NCBI GenBank assembly: GCA_937885465.1
Contig: CAKZZM010000178.1
Span: forward strand, 1-19,648
Source: an uncultured Bacteroidales bacterium
GTDB lineage: Bacteria > Bacteroidota > Bacteroidia > Bacteroidales > Paludibacteraceae
Direction of reading: 5' to 3'
Length of the DNA: 19,648 bases
The notes below the pieces were generated by a model that had not been told where the DNA came from, did no database searches, and saw nothing but the letters and a program-made list of their open reading frames with translations. Made by a program: the position numbers and the translations under genes. This document shows, in pieces, positions 8,579 to 15,155 of the stretch (the first letter of the stretch is position 1; each line of letters opens with the position of its first letter).

Positions 8579-9814
8579 TTATCTCAACGGATAATGCTCT
8601 CGCTGTTGTTCGAAGTTTTCAGGATTAGCCTTCAGTTCGTCTGAGACTCTTCGAATATCGAAGACGGTGGTTTTGTGCGGCGGCACTTCATCTTTGGGTA
8701 TCCTGATAGGTGGCAGACCGAAGAAACGAGTCAGCTCCCTGAGGACGATATCCGAGGCGCGGTACTTACCCCACTGCGTGTAACCCGCGATATGCGGCGT
8801 TGCCAGCTCTGCCTTCTGCACGAGGGCGGTGTTAATTGAATGTACCGCTTCGGCTATGCACGAAGGGGCAGCCGAATAATATTCGGCGGAATTGACAACG
8901 CTACCGTTGAACGCTCGGAGACGTTCTCCACTACCAGACGTTTGGAGACGTTCTCCACTATTTGAGAGACGGTGGAAAACACCGTCTCTACCGCCAGACG
9001 CTCGGAGGCGTTCTCCACTAATTTCCCCCTCCCAACAGTCGATGACGCACCGTCTGCCGCTGCTAAGCAAGGCCTCTTCATCGACTATACCTCCGCGGGC
9101 CGCATTGATGATAAGCGCGTCAGAGCGGGTAAGCGACAGAAAAGCCTCGTCAACAAGATGATATGAAGGATAAGAACGTTCGGAGGCGTTCTCCACTATT
9201 GAACGCTCGGAAACGTTCTCCACTATTGAACGCTCGGAGGCGTTCTCCACTACCAAACGTTCGGAGACGTTCTCCACTATTTCTCCGGTGCGTGTCAGCG
9301 TCGGGTGTAGGGTGATGACATCGCTCATGCGGGCTATCGTTTCATAACTGACGAATGGTGCCCAGCCTTCTTTGTCCGCCCGCGGCGGGTCGCACAGCAG
9401 CACCCTCATACCCGCCTGCGTTGCCATGCGGCACACTCGACCGCCCACCTCGCCGACACCGATGATACCCAAGGTCTTACCGCTGACAAGGGTCCCCGTT
9501 TCCCGCATAGCACTCTCAACATAGTCGCACACGCCGTCGGCATTACACCCCGGCGCGTTGCACCAGCTAATCCCCGCCTCAGCACAATAGGCAGCATCAA
9601 TATGGTCATAACCAATAGTAGCCGTCAGAATAAGGCGGACACGACTGCCCTCTAACAATGCCCTGTCGCAGCGGGTTCGAGTACGTACTATAAGCACGTC
9701 CGCCGCCTTGACGGCAGCGGGTGTTATATCCTTCGGTTCGAGATAATCGACCTGAGCAATCTGCTCTAATAGTCCGTGAAGGTACGGGATATGCTTATCA
9801 ACGACAATATACAT
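8579..9814 (-). CDS. pdxB: Erythronate-4-phosphate dehydrogenase carrying two in-frame repeat insertions
   Basis: 411 aa. PdxB oxidises 4-phospho-D-erythronate in the DXP-dependent pyridoxal phosphate pathway, in the cytoplasm, as an NAD-linked D-2-hydroxyacid dehydrogenase. The family core is visible: N-terminal VDKHIPY, RTRTRCDRALLEG, TATIGYDHID, APGCNA, Rossmann motif GIIGVGEVGG (~residues 115-124), CDPPRAD, NAARGG (catalytic Arg), CWEGE, and TPHIAGYT (catalytic His), then a C-terminal region with FDIRRVSDELK. Two insertions break the usual spacing. Residues 179-214 are four 9-residue units of the VENASERSI type, between TRTGE and YHLVD. Residues ~266-326 are a mosaic of repeat families A, C, B and D between WEGE and INTALVQ. 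Removing both restores normal family spacing. Start chosen for the family N-terminus. It lies 70 bp downstream of panC, probably in one operon. Whether the enzyme tolerates the ~97 extra residues is not known. Confidence 0.9.
   Translation of the reverse strand: MYIVVDKHIPYLHGLLEQIAQVDYLEPKDITPAAVKAADVLIVRTRTRCDRALLEGSRVRLILTATIGYDHIDAAYCAEAGISWCNAPGCNADGVCDYVESAMRETGTLVSGKTLGIIGVGEVGGRVCRMATQAGMRVLLCDPPRADKEGWAPFVSYETIARMSDVITLHPTLTRTGEIVENVSERLVVENASERSIVENVSERSIVENASERSYPSYHLVDEAFLSLTRSDALIINAARGGIVDEEALLSSGRRCVIDCWEGEISGERLRASGGRDGVFHRLSNSGERLQTSGSGERLRAFNGSVVNSAEYYSAAPSCIAEAVHSINTALVQKAELATPHIAGYTQWGKYRASDIVLRELTRFFGLPPIRIPKDEVPPHKTTVFDIRRVSDELKANPENFEQQREHYPLR
8837..9020. repeat. Mosaic of families D, B, A, A, C, A inserted in pdxB
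   Basis: From left to right: family D at 8842-8866, family B core at 8871-8902, family A at 8909-8933 and 8936-8960, family C perfect 10-bp hairpin at 8965-8989, family A at 8996-9020. Nearly every base is accounted for by repeats. The B-to-A junction (GACAACGCT then ACCGTTGAACG) is the same as at 7864-7886. Read on the minus strand it gives SGERLRAS, a segment from the C hairpin, SGERLQTS, SGERLRAF, SVVNSAEYYSA and PSCIAEAV, with no stop. Confidence 0.95.
9174..9281. repeat. Four tandem 27-bp family A repeats inserted in pdxB
   Basis: Units lie at 9174-9200, 9201-9227, 9228-9254 and 9255-9281. Because 27 is a multiple of three, each adds exactly nine residues (IVENVSERL, VVENASERS, IVENVSERS, IVENASERS). 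The units differ at several bases, so they are not a fresh duplication of one copy. Confidence 0.97.
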
Positions 9815-9828
9815 TCTATGAATGATAA

Positions 9829-9881
9829 GAACGCTCGGAGGCGTTCTCCACTACCAGAACGCTCGGCGGCGTTCTCCACTA
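9829..9881. repeat. Two family A repeats in the panC-pdxB gap
   Basis: Copies at 9829-9853 and 9857-9881 (the second with GGCGG in the loop) fill the 70-bp gap between the pdxB start and the panC stop, ending 3 bp before the panC stop codon. They would lie in the intercistronic part of a panC-pdxB mRNA and could form hairpins there. Confidence 0.95.
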
Positions 9882-9884
9882 TTT

Positions 9885-10733
9885 TTACCGCGCAGGATAC
9901 TTGATATTATCTATCAACCTCACCGGTCCGCAATAGACCGTCACGCAGCCTATGGCGTGGGAGAAATCAGCGGCAGGCAGCAAGGTACTCTGATCCACTA
10001 TCTCATAATACTCCACCTCTAACCCTTCCACGGCGTTAATCTGCTCTGCCACCCGTCTCTCCGTCTCTGCTACCGTATGCGAAAGAGCATAATCGAGCGA
10101 CTCCGTCAGCACTCTCGATATATTCACCGCCGTCAATTTCTCTTTCTCCGACAGCCTCTCGTTACGCGATGATAGCGCAAGTCCTGACTTTTCTCTTACT
10201 ATCGGGCAGCCGATAATCTTCACGTCGAACTGCATCACCTCCACCATACGGCGGATAATCTGCAGTTGCTGGTAGTCTTTTTCTCCGAAATATGCCCTGT
10301 CGGGCTGTGCTAAGCGGAATAGTTTGCTCACCACCTGCACCACGCCGTTGAAGTGTCCGGGGCGCATCTTTCCCTCCATAACCTCATCTAAGCCGCCGAA
10401 GTCAAAAGCGAAACGCTCCTGCATCTCTTCCTCGCTATACATCTCCTGCGGCGAAGGAGCAAACACTATCGACACTCCTAAGTCGCGGAGCAACTCGCTG
10501 TCGCGGTCGAGGGTACGGGGATACTTGTCGAGGTCTTCCTTGTTATTGAACTGCGTAGGATTAACGAACACGCTGACGATAGTTATCTCGTTCTCCTGTG
10601 CACAACGCCTCACAAGCGAGGCATGCCCCTCGTGCAACGCCCCCATAGTCGGCACAAAACCAATAGTCTTACCTTGGCGCTTAAGAGCACCTATCGCCTC
10701 TGATAAAGATTTTTTTGCGGTTATTATTTCCAT
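9885..10733 (-). CDS. panC: Pantothenate synthetase
   Basis: 282 aa, the usual PanC length. It condenses pantoate and beta-alanine with ATP to form pantothenate, the precursor of coenzyme A, in the cytoplasm. Visible motifs: PTMGALHEGHASLV (HIGH-type nucleotide-binding motif, ~residues 27-40), FVNPTQFN, EGKMRPGHFNGV, YFGEKDYQQ and SSRNERLS (KMSKS-like position). I chose the ATG at 10731-10733 because MEIITAKKSL matches the family start; a longer frame from 10823 only adds promoter-region sequence with family E repeats. It is divergent from the starch-synthase-like gene and upstream of pdxB. Many Bacteroidetes keep panD next to panC; here pdxB occupies that position instead. Confidence 0.95.
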   Translation of the reverse strand: MEIITAKKSLSEAIGALKRQGKTIGFVPTMGALHEGHASLVRRCAQENEITIVSVFVNPTQFNNKEDLDKYPRTLDRDSELLRDLGVSIVFAPSPQEMYSEEEMQERFAFDFGGLDEVMEGKMRPGHFNGVVQVVSKLFRLAQPDRAYFGEKDYQQLQIIRRMVEVMQFDVKIIGCPIVREKSGLALSSRNERLSEKEKLTAVNISRVLTESLDYALSHTVAETERRVAEQINAVEGLEVEYYEIVDQSTLLPAADFSHAIGCVTVYCGPVRLIDNIKYPAR

Positions 10734-10753
10734 AGAAAGTGCGGGCAGAGCCC

Positions 10754-10786
10754 TAAAGTTGAAAGTTACAGTTACAGTTGAAAGTT
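10754..10786. repeat. Family E heptad-like repeats upstream of panC
   Basis: Short near-identical units of the AAAGTTGAAAGTTACAGTT type lie between the panC start and its promoter. A related tract (GACTTTCGACTTTTGACTTT) lies inside the coding region of the CMD-cupin gene at ~16987-17015. Confidence 0.7.
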
Positions 10787-10790
10787 CTAA

Positions 10791-10824
10791 CAAAGGTAGT
10801 TGATTTTGGTAATATAGCAGCAAA
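10791..10824 (-). promoter_or_regulatory. Probable panC promoter
   Basis: On the minus strand TACCTTTG (10791-10798) matches the Bacteroidetes -7 box, with TTTG (10821-10824) 22 nt upstream, slightly wider than the usual 19-21. Transcription would begin about 50 nt before the panC ATG and could continue into pdxB. Confidence 0.55.
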
Positions 10825-10882
10825 AATCAAATAAAAATGAACGATTTTTTCGGTTTTTCTGCAAAAAGTCAGTTTTTTTTTG

Positions 10883-10890
10883 TAACTTTG
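10883..10890 (+). promoter_or_regulatory. Probable -7 box for the starch-synthase-like gene
   Basis: TAACTTTG matches TAnnTTTG exactly and lies 34 bp before the chosen ATG at 10924. The expected -33 position holds only a weak match (TTTCTG), so the call rests on the -7 box and location. Confidence 0.5.
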
Positions 10891-10923
10891 CAACGGGTTT
10901 TATATATATGCCCGTTAGAAACT

Positions 10924-11739
10924 ATGAAAGAGCCTAAAAGAATTCTGTTCTTATCTCAGGAGATATATCCTTATTTAGATGAGATAACCGAGCTTAGTTC
11001 GTTAAATCGAAAGCTACCTCAACTATGCCAAGAGCAAGGTATCGAGACTCGCACCTTTATGCCTAAGTTCGGCGAGATCAACGAGCGCCGCAACCAACTG
11101 CATGAGGTTATTCGCCTCTCCGGCAGCAATATTGCCATCAATGATATTGACCACCCGCTACTCCTTAAGGTGGCGTCTATTCAACAGGCTCGTATTCAGA
11201 TTTATTTCACCGACAACGATGACTTTTTCCATCGCCGCAAAGGTCTTGTTGATAGCAAGGGCAAGGAATATCCCGATAACGATGAGCGTAGCATATTCTA
11301 TGTTCGCAGTTCGTACGAGACTATTCAGCGCTTGCGCTGGGTGCCTGACCTCATCATCTGCTCAGGTTGGATGTCTGCCCTCGCACCTTTATATTTGAAG
11401 ACGGCGTTTAAGGACGTGCCATTCTTCTCTAACACGAAGATAGCAGTGGCGTTAGACCATCATCCGTTCAATCAACTGTTGCCCTCAACTTTCGCTCAAA
11501 AGGCGATGATAAGAGGCGTGACGGAAGAAGATATGGCTCAGTTGTGGAATAAGCGGATCAGTTACTACCGCCTGATGAAGGTAGCGATCGACTATGCCGA
11601 TGCCGTTGCCGTTTATGCTCCGAAAGAGGCTGTACATAAGCAACTGTTCGACTACGCTGCTAAATCAGGCAAACCATTCTGTCCTTATAGCGATGGTACA
11701 CCCCAAAGTTACTTCGATTTCTACAATCAACTGCTCTAA
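10924..11739 (+). CDS. Glycogen/starch synthase-like protein, GT5 N-terminal domain only
   Basis: 271 aa. The sequence follows the N-terminal (GT5) half of bacterial glycogen synthases: ILFLSQEIYPYL, GIETRTFMPKFGEI, IQIYFTDNDDFF, DNDERSIFYVRSSYE, and VPDLIICSGWMSALAPLYLKT where true synthases have a PD..HCHDWQT..P.YLKT motif. The C-terminal GT-B half is absent, and the usual ADP-glucose-binding KTGGL motif near the N-terminus is replaced by YLDEITEL. Comparable half-length proteins next to panC are common in Bacteroidetes, so this is probably a normal member of that subgroup, not a fresh truncation. Whether it has synthase activity is doubtful. The ATG at 10924 is chosen for the family start and its distance from the -7 box; an upstream in-frame ATG at 10837 would place the promoter inside the gene. 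Confidence 0.8.
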   Translation: MKEPKRILFLSQEIYPYLDEITELSSLNRKLPQLCQEQGIETRTFMPKFGEINERRNQLHEVIRLSGSNIAINDIDHPLLLKVASIQQARIQIYFTDNDDFFHRRKGLVDSKGKEYPDNDERSIFYVRSSYETIQRLRWVPDLIICSGWMSALAPLYLKTAFKDVPFFSNTKIAVALDHHPFNQLLPSTFAQKAMIRGVTEEDMAQLWNKRISYYRLMKVAIDYADAVAVYAPKEAVHKQLFDYAAKSGKPFCPYSDGTPQSYFDFYNQLL

Positions 11740-11747
11740 GGTAAAAA

Positions 11748-12041
11748 CTAAGTACAAAGTGACTAAGTACAAAGTACAAAGGAGACGTTCTCCACTAAAA
11801 GAACGTTCGGAGACGTTCTCCACTATACAATTAAAGGTTATTTAAATTACGTTTAAAGGTTATTTAAATCACGTTTAAATAGAGTTGAAACATACCTCCA
11901 TAAATATTATAAATACAATAGTGGAGAACGTCTCCGAACGTTCTCCACTATTGAGAGACGGTGAAGAACACCGTCTCTACCGCGCATCACCCTTCGTCAC
12001 TTGGTACATCCTTCGTACCTCGTACATAAGTTCTTCGTACT
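11748..12041. repeat. Repeat-filled convergent gap (A, C, a 22-bp tandem, D-like tracts)
   Basis: No gene here. Contents in order: AAGTACAAAGT-type tandem at 11748-11781; a half family A at 11781-11797; full family A at 11801-11825; two copies of a 22-bp unit beginning TTAAAGGTTATTTAAAT at 11831-11852 and 11853-11874; an inverted pair of family A halves at 11919-11950 (TAGTGGAGAACG, 4 nt, CGAACGTTCTCCACTA); a perfect family C hairpin at 11954-11978; and a TTCGTAC-rich tract at 12003-12040. The hairpins could end transcription from both flanking genes, but none has a clear T-run. Confidence 0.85.
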
Positions 12042-13616
12042 TTATTTGACTTCTTGACCTTGCAGCGTATAGGTCTTGTCACCACGGACGATGAAGATTT
12101 GTCCGTCACGTAGGATAGTGCGGGAGTTAGCCGAGGTGGCGTTGGTATTATCAATGCCTTCAGGCATATTACTCTTGCCTTGAATGTTCAGTCTGCCCCA
12201 AACGGGGTGTGCTATATACGCATCTACACTCAAATCGGGAACATAAACGGGTGCTGTAGTAGAAACCTCAAAGAAGGTCTTGTCCTCTACAGCAGGCGGG
12301 ATAACAGCATCAACAACCATTCTGCTTAATTGTGAGCAAAGGGCAAAGGTGTTGTCGCCGATAGATTGTACAGAAGCTGGGATATTCAGCGTTTGTGCAT
12401 ACGCGCAGCCATAGAAAGCGGCATCACCTATTTCCTCAACGCCTTCGGGGATAGTGATAGTGGTTAGATTATGGCAGTTATAGAAAGCCCAACTGCCGAT
12501 GTGTGTTACTGCATTGCCTGCAAACTCAACGGATGTAAGACTGCGGCAATCCTCAAAGGCAGACGCTTCGATTTCAGTAACAAGGGCAGGAATAGTAATC
12601 GCTTTTAAGTTCTTGCAGCCTGCTACCATTGAATAACTTATTGAGGTTAGTGTTTCTGGCAGTTTGAGGGTGTCAAGATTATAGTAGCCACTAAAGGCTT
12701 CGTCTGCAAACTCGGTATTGGTTACGCCGGAGACATCCAATGTCTGGAGAGTCTTATAGGAGCGATTGATGAAAAGTAAAGCGTTTTCCGTCAGTTCACC
12801 GCTATTGATGGTGACATTGGTTAAGACCTTTGTATAGTACGGCCAATAATCTTCATGTATATCAAAAGCCATTGCCGGAGCTTCTATGGAGGTCAGACTA
12901 TTGCAAGTTGCAAAAGCCCACTCTTCAATGCTTGTGACGCTATTGCCAATAGTCACAGAGGTCAGATCGGTGCAATATGCAAAAGCCCTCCCTCCAATGC
13001 TTGTGACGCTGTTGGGTATCTCAATAGAGGTCAGATTGCTGCAATCTTCAAAAGCCGACTCTCCAATGCTTGTGACGCTGTAAGTCACAGAATTATAGTT
13101 GACGGAAGAGGGGATGTTTGCTGATGTTAGACCATTATAATTACTATTAGTAAAACTAGAATAAGTGACTTCTGCTGTTTGGGAAGAATCATCAAGGTTG
13201 TAATACAAACCGCCAATTTGAACGTGCTCGTAATTTAGAGTGGGATCCGGCGTTATGGTTGTCGGACAATCAACTACACTTACAGTGATTACTGTTCCTG
13301 TAGTACCATTGAGCGAATAGCATATTGAAGATGTAATATCCTCTATATCTACTGTTTGGTCAGTTCCATTAGTCCAGAGGATACTTACCGAAGTGATGCT
13401 TGCATCAAAAGTGTAAGAATACCAACCGTAATCATCCGTACTGACAATCTGTCCCGGCCACGAATCAAACACATTGCCCGCGGCGGTCCACGCCCATAGG
13501 CGAACGGTTGACCAAGAGGAACAACTACTCGGGTCCAGCCGCACTGTAATGGCTGCTGTTGCAATTCCTACACCGGCTACCAGTGCAAGGAAGAAAGTAA
13601 AAATTTTCTTTTTCAT
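12042..13616 (-). CDS. Secreted CBM26-like and BspA-type leucine-rich repeat protein
   Basis: 524 aa. Residues 1-22 (MKKKIFTFFLALVAGVGIAT then AA) are a clear signal peptide. Residues ~23-97 resemble a starch-binding CBM26-type module (VRLWAWTAAGNVFDSWPG, then a YGWYSYTF strand and VSILWTNGTDQT). Residues ~165-455 contain BspA/TpLRR (LRR_5) repeats of about 22 residues with SVTSIG..AF..C..LTS(I/V).I, visible at DNA level as repeated tracts spaced 66 bp at 12930-13080. The last residues (TILRDGQIFIVRGDKTYTL) match a short C-terminal segment often found in secreted Bacteroidetes proteins. It is probably surface or secreted; BspA-type repeats are linked to adhesion, while the CBM hints at glycan contact. 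No partner gene is adjacent. Confidence 0.85.
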   Translation of the reverse strand: MKKKIFTFFLALVAGVGIATAAITVRLDPSSCSSWSTVRLWAWTAAGNVFDSWPGQIVSTDDYGWYSYTFDASITSVSILWTNGTDQTVDIEDITSSICYSLNGTTGTVITVSVVDCPTTITPDPTLNYEHVQIGGLYYNLDDSSQTAEVTYSSFTNSNYNGLTSANIPSSVNYNSVTYSVTSIGESAFEDCSNLTSIEIPNSVTSIGGRAFAYCTDLTSVTIGNSVTSIEEWAFATCNSLTSIEAPAMAFDIHEDYWPYYTKVLTNVTINSGELTENALLFINRSYKTLQTLDVSGVTNTEFADEAFSGYYNLDTLKLPETLTSISYSMVAGCKNLKAITIPALVTEIEASAFEDCRSLTSVEFAGNAVTHIGSWAFYNCHNLTTITIPEGVEEIGDAAFYGCAYAQTLNIPASVQSIGDNTFALCSQLSRMVVDAVIPPAVEDKTFFEVSTTAPVYVPDLSVDAYIAHPVWGRLNIQGKSNMPEGIDNTNATSANSRTILRDGQIFIVRGDKTYTLQGQEVK

Positions 13617-13624
13617 AATTGATT

Positions 13625-13650
13625 AAATCATTAGTGTCCCCTAATGATTT
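13625..13650 (-). promoter_or_regulatory. Perfect 10-bp hairpin just upstream of the leucine-rich gene start
   Basis: AAATCATTAG (13625-13634) and CTAATGATTT (13641-13650) pair perfectly around TGTCCC, ending 8 nt before the ATG. In the mRNA it would sit where a ribosome binding site would be, so it may affect translation. There is no T-run, so a terminator is less likely. No clear TAnnTTTG box is visible upstream. Confidence 0.5.
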
Positions 13651-13760
13651 TATGTTTTAAGTTTTTGCCTACTCTTTATCGGATTTTCGGCTTACTCCGC
13701 TGAGTACCATAAACTGGCAATGAGGCACATAAAAAAGCGCGGTACTCCGTATCGCTTCCA

Positions 13761-13894
13761 TTGGATTCGCGGGATTTCTGGACTACCCTATTAAGCCAAT
13801 ATCTGTCGAACAAAGCCCACGCTGTCAACGTGAGCATCGTGCTTTGTTCTTGGCTTAATAATTCTACAAAAGTGTCCAGTTTTTGCGAATCCAA
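13761..13894. other. Nested long hairpin (structured RNA, recombination site or MITE remnant)
   Basis: Four pairs of perfect complementary segments nest inside each other: TTGGATTCGC/GCGAATCCAA (13761-13770 with 13885-13894), CTGGAC/GTCCAG (13778-13783 with 13874-13879), TATTAAGCCAA/TTGGCTTAATA (13789-13799 with 13850-13860), and GAACAAAGC/GCTTTGTTC (13808-13816 with 13841-13849), with CACG/CGTG near the tip. That is 36 perfectly paired positions over 134 nt with asymmetric loops, one of them 8 nt unpaired on one side only. A 72-codon minus-strand frame with a TTG start coincides with it, but I see no protein signature. The remaining 13651-13760 and 13895-14000 show no gene. Confidence 0.75.
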
Positions 13895-14000
13895 GTTTCA
13901 GCGCAACGCTTTATTTATGTATGTTGCCTTTTAGTCGTTGTGTTTCATAGGCGGGATATTTGTTTGTTTCTGTGTTTATCTTTCTCCTAACATTTAACGA

Positions 14001-14023
14001 TTTAACGTCTCGGAGAGGGGACG
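14001..14023. repeat. Family F copy 1
   Basis: TTTAACGTCTCGGAGAGGGG plus ACG, 2 bp beyond the stop codon (14026-14028) of the intact DUF1016 gene. Similar copies follow the next two upstream genes of the cluster. Confidence 0.9.
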
Positions 14024-14025
14024 AT

Positions 14026-15063
14026 TTATTTCTCCATCAGTTGATTCAGTTGTTCTTGCAGTTCAGTCTTGTTTGGCAGGTACAACTGGTAGCGTGCAGC
14101 AAAAAGGTTATTATCTATTCCTGCAAGTGCGTACTCCATGAGTAGCTCATCTTTCTTTGCTCCAAGCACTATACCAATCGGCGGGTTATCATCCGGTTGG
14201 CAGATTTCTGTCTTGAAATAATTAAGGTACATGTTCATCTGACCGATGTCTTGGTGCTTGATTTCTGCACGCTTGAGGTCAATGAGTACATAGCATTTCA
14301 AAATCGTGTGGTAAAACACCAAATCCACCTTGAAACGGCGGCTGCCGATAGGAATGACATATTGCCTTCCAATGAACGCAAATCCCCGTCCGAGTTCCAA
14401 CAAGAATGTCTCCATGTGTTTTTTCAACGCTGCTTCTAATTCATTTTCTTTGTAGCGTTTCTGCACAGGCAGCCCCGTAAACTCAAGTACAAACGGATCG
14501 TGAATAAGGTCGGATGGCTGGGCAACTTGGTATCCTTGTTGCGCCATGGCAAGAACACCCTCTTTGTCGGTGCTCAATGCCAGCCGTTGGAATAGACCGC
14601 TGCTTATTTGGCGTTTCAGTCCGCGAACAGACCAATTCTCCTGCACTGCTTGGGTCATGTAGAACTGCATCTCCAACTCATCCTCGCATTTGAGCAACTC
14701 CAAATAATGACTCCAGCTCAATTTTCCAGACACCGTCTGGATTTTTGGGAAGTGCGTATAGAACAGCCTCATATTGAAGAGATTGGACCTTGAATAGCCT
14801 TTCCCGAGGCGTACCGTAAGGTCTTTGGACAAGTTGGTCAGCAGCTGTTTGCCGTATTCTGCTTTCAGTTTGCCTTTTTGCTCAAACTCCACAATATATT
14901 CACCCGTGTGCCAACTTGCAGCCAAAAGCGAAGTGTTGACCGCTGAGATTGCCTGCGTGCGTGCATCGTTCCACAAATCGGATATTTGCGACACCAATTG
15001 TATATAGCCAGAATCCGTTGGAGCGATTGGATGAAGCGATTCTATTTTGTCGTTATTAGTCAT
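14026..15063 (-). CDS. DUF1016 (YhcG-type) PDDEXK nuclease-like protein
   Basis: 345 aa, typical family length. Residues ~20-160 are the DUF1016 N-terminal domain (WHTGEYIVEFEQ, AEYGKQLL..LSKDL, YSRSNLFNMRLFY, LSWSHYLELL), thought to be a helical DNA-binding-like region. Residues ~185-335 are the C-terminal nuclease-like domain: DPFVLEFTGL, GRGFAFIGRQ, then FKVDLVFYH and YVLIDLK, giving PDDEXK-type residues Asp247, Asp262 and Lys264. The family is common in accessory and mobile regions, with unsettled cellular role; DNA-related functions are suspected. The ATG (15061-15063) follows a segment rich in ACAAA motifs that is duplicated before the upstream pseudogene. It lies last in a same-strand cluster with two small ORFs and a deleted paralogue. 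Confidence 0.88.
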   Translation of the reverse strand: MTNNDKIESLHPIAPTDSGYIQLVSQISDLWNDARTQAISAVNTSLLAASWHTGEYIVEFEQKGKLKAEYGKQLLTNLSKDLTVRLGKGYSRSNLFNMRLFYTHFPKIQTVSGKLSWSHYLELLKCEDELEMQFYMTQAVQENWSVRGLKRQISSGLFQRLALSTDKEGVLAMAQQGYQVAQPSDLIHDPFVLEFTGLPVQKRYKENELEAALKKHMETFLLELGRGFAFIGRQYVIPIGSRRFKVDLVFYHTILKCYVLIDLKRAEIKHQDIGQMNMYLNYFKTEICQPDDNPPIGIVLGAKKDELLMEYALAGIDNNLFAARYQLYLPNKTELQEQLNQLMEK

Positions 15064-15128
15064 TGCGGATTTTGTTTGTTTCTATATTTGTTTTTAATCG
15101 ACCAAATGTGGTTGATACTATCCCCATT

Positions 15129-15150
15129 TTTAACGTCTCGGAGAGGGACG
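15129..15150. repeat. Family F copy 2
   Basis: TTTAACGTCTCGGAGAGGGA plus CG, 5 bp beyond the residual stop codon (15156-15158) of the deleted DUF1016 paralogue. Confidence 0.9.
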
Positions 15151-15155
15151 TGTAT

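Noticed and set aside
10734..10823. Longer N-terminus for panC
   Set aside because: The extension would translate the promoter region and family E repeats; PanC family proteins start at the MEIITAKKSL position.
13676..13894. 72-codon minus-strand frame starting with TTG
   Set aside because: It coincides with the nested hairpin, has no recognisable domain and needs a rare start; the inverted-repeat structure explains the sequence better.
13761..13894. tRNA or integron attC site
   Set aside because: No cloverleaf or T-loop signature is present, and the GTTRRRY / RYYYAAC core boxes expected for attC are not found at the ends.
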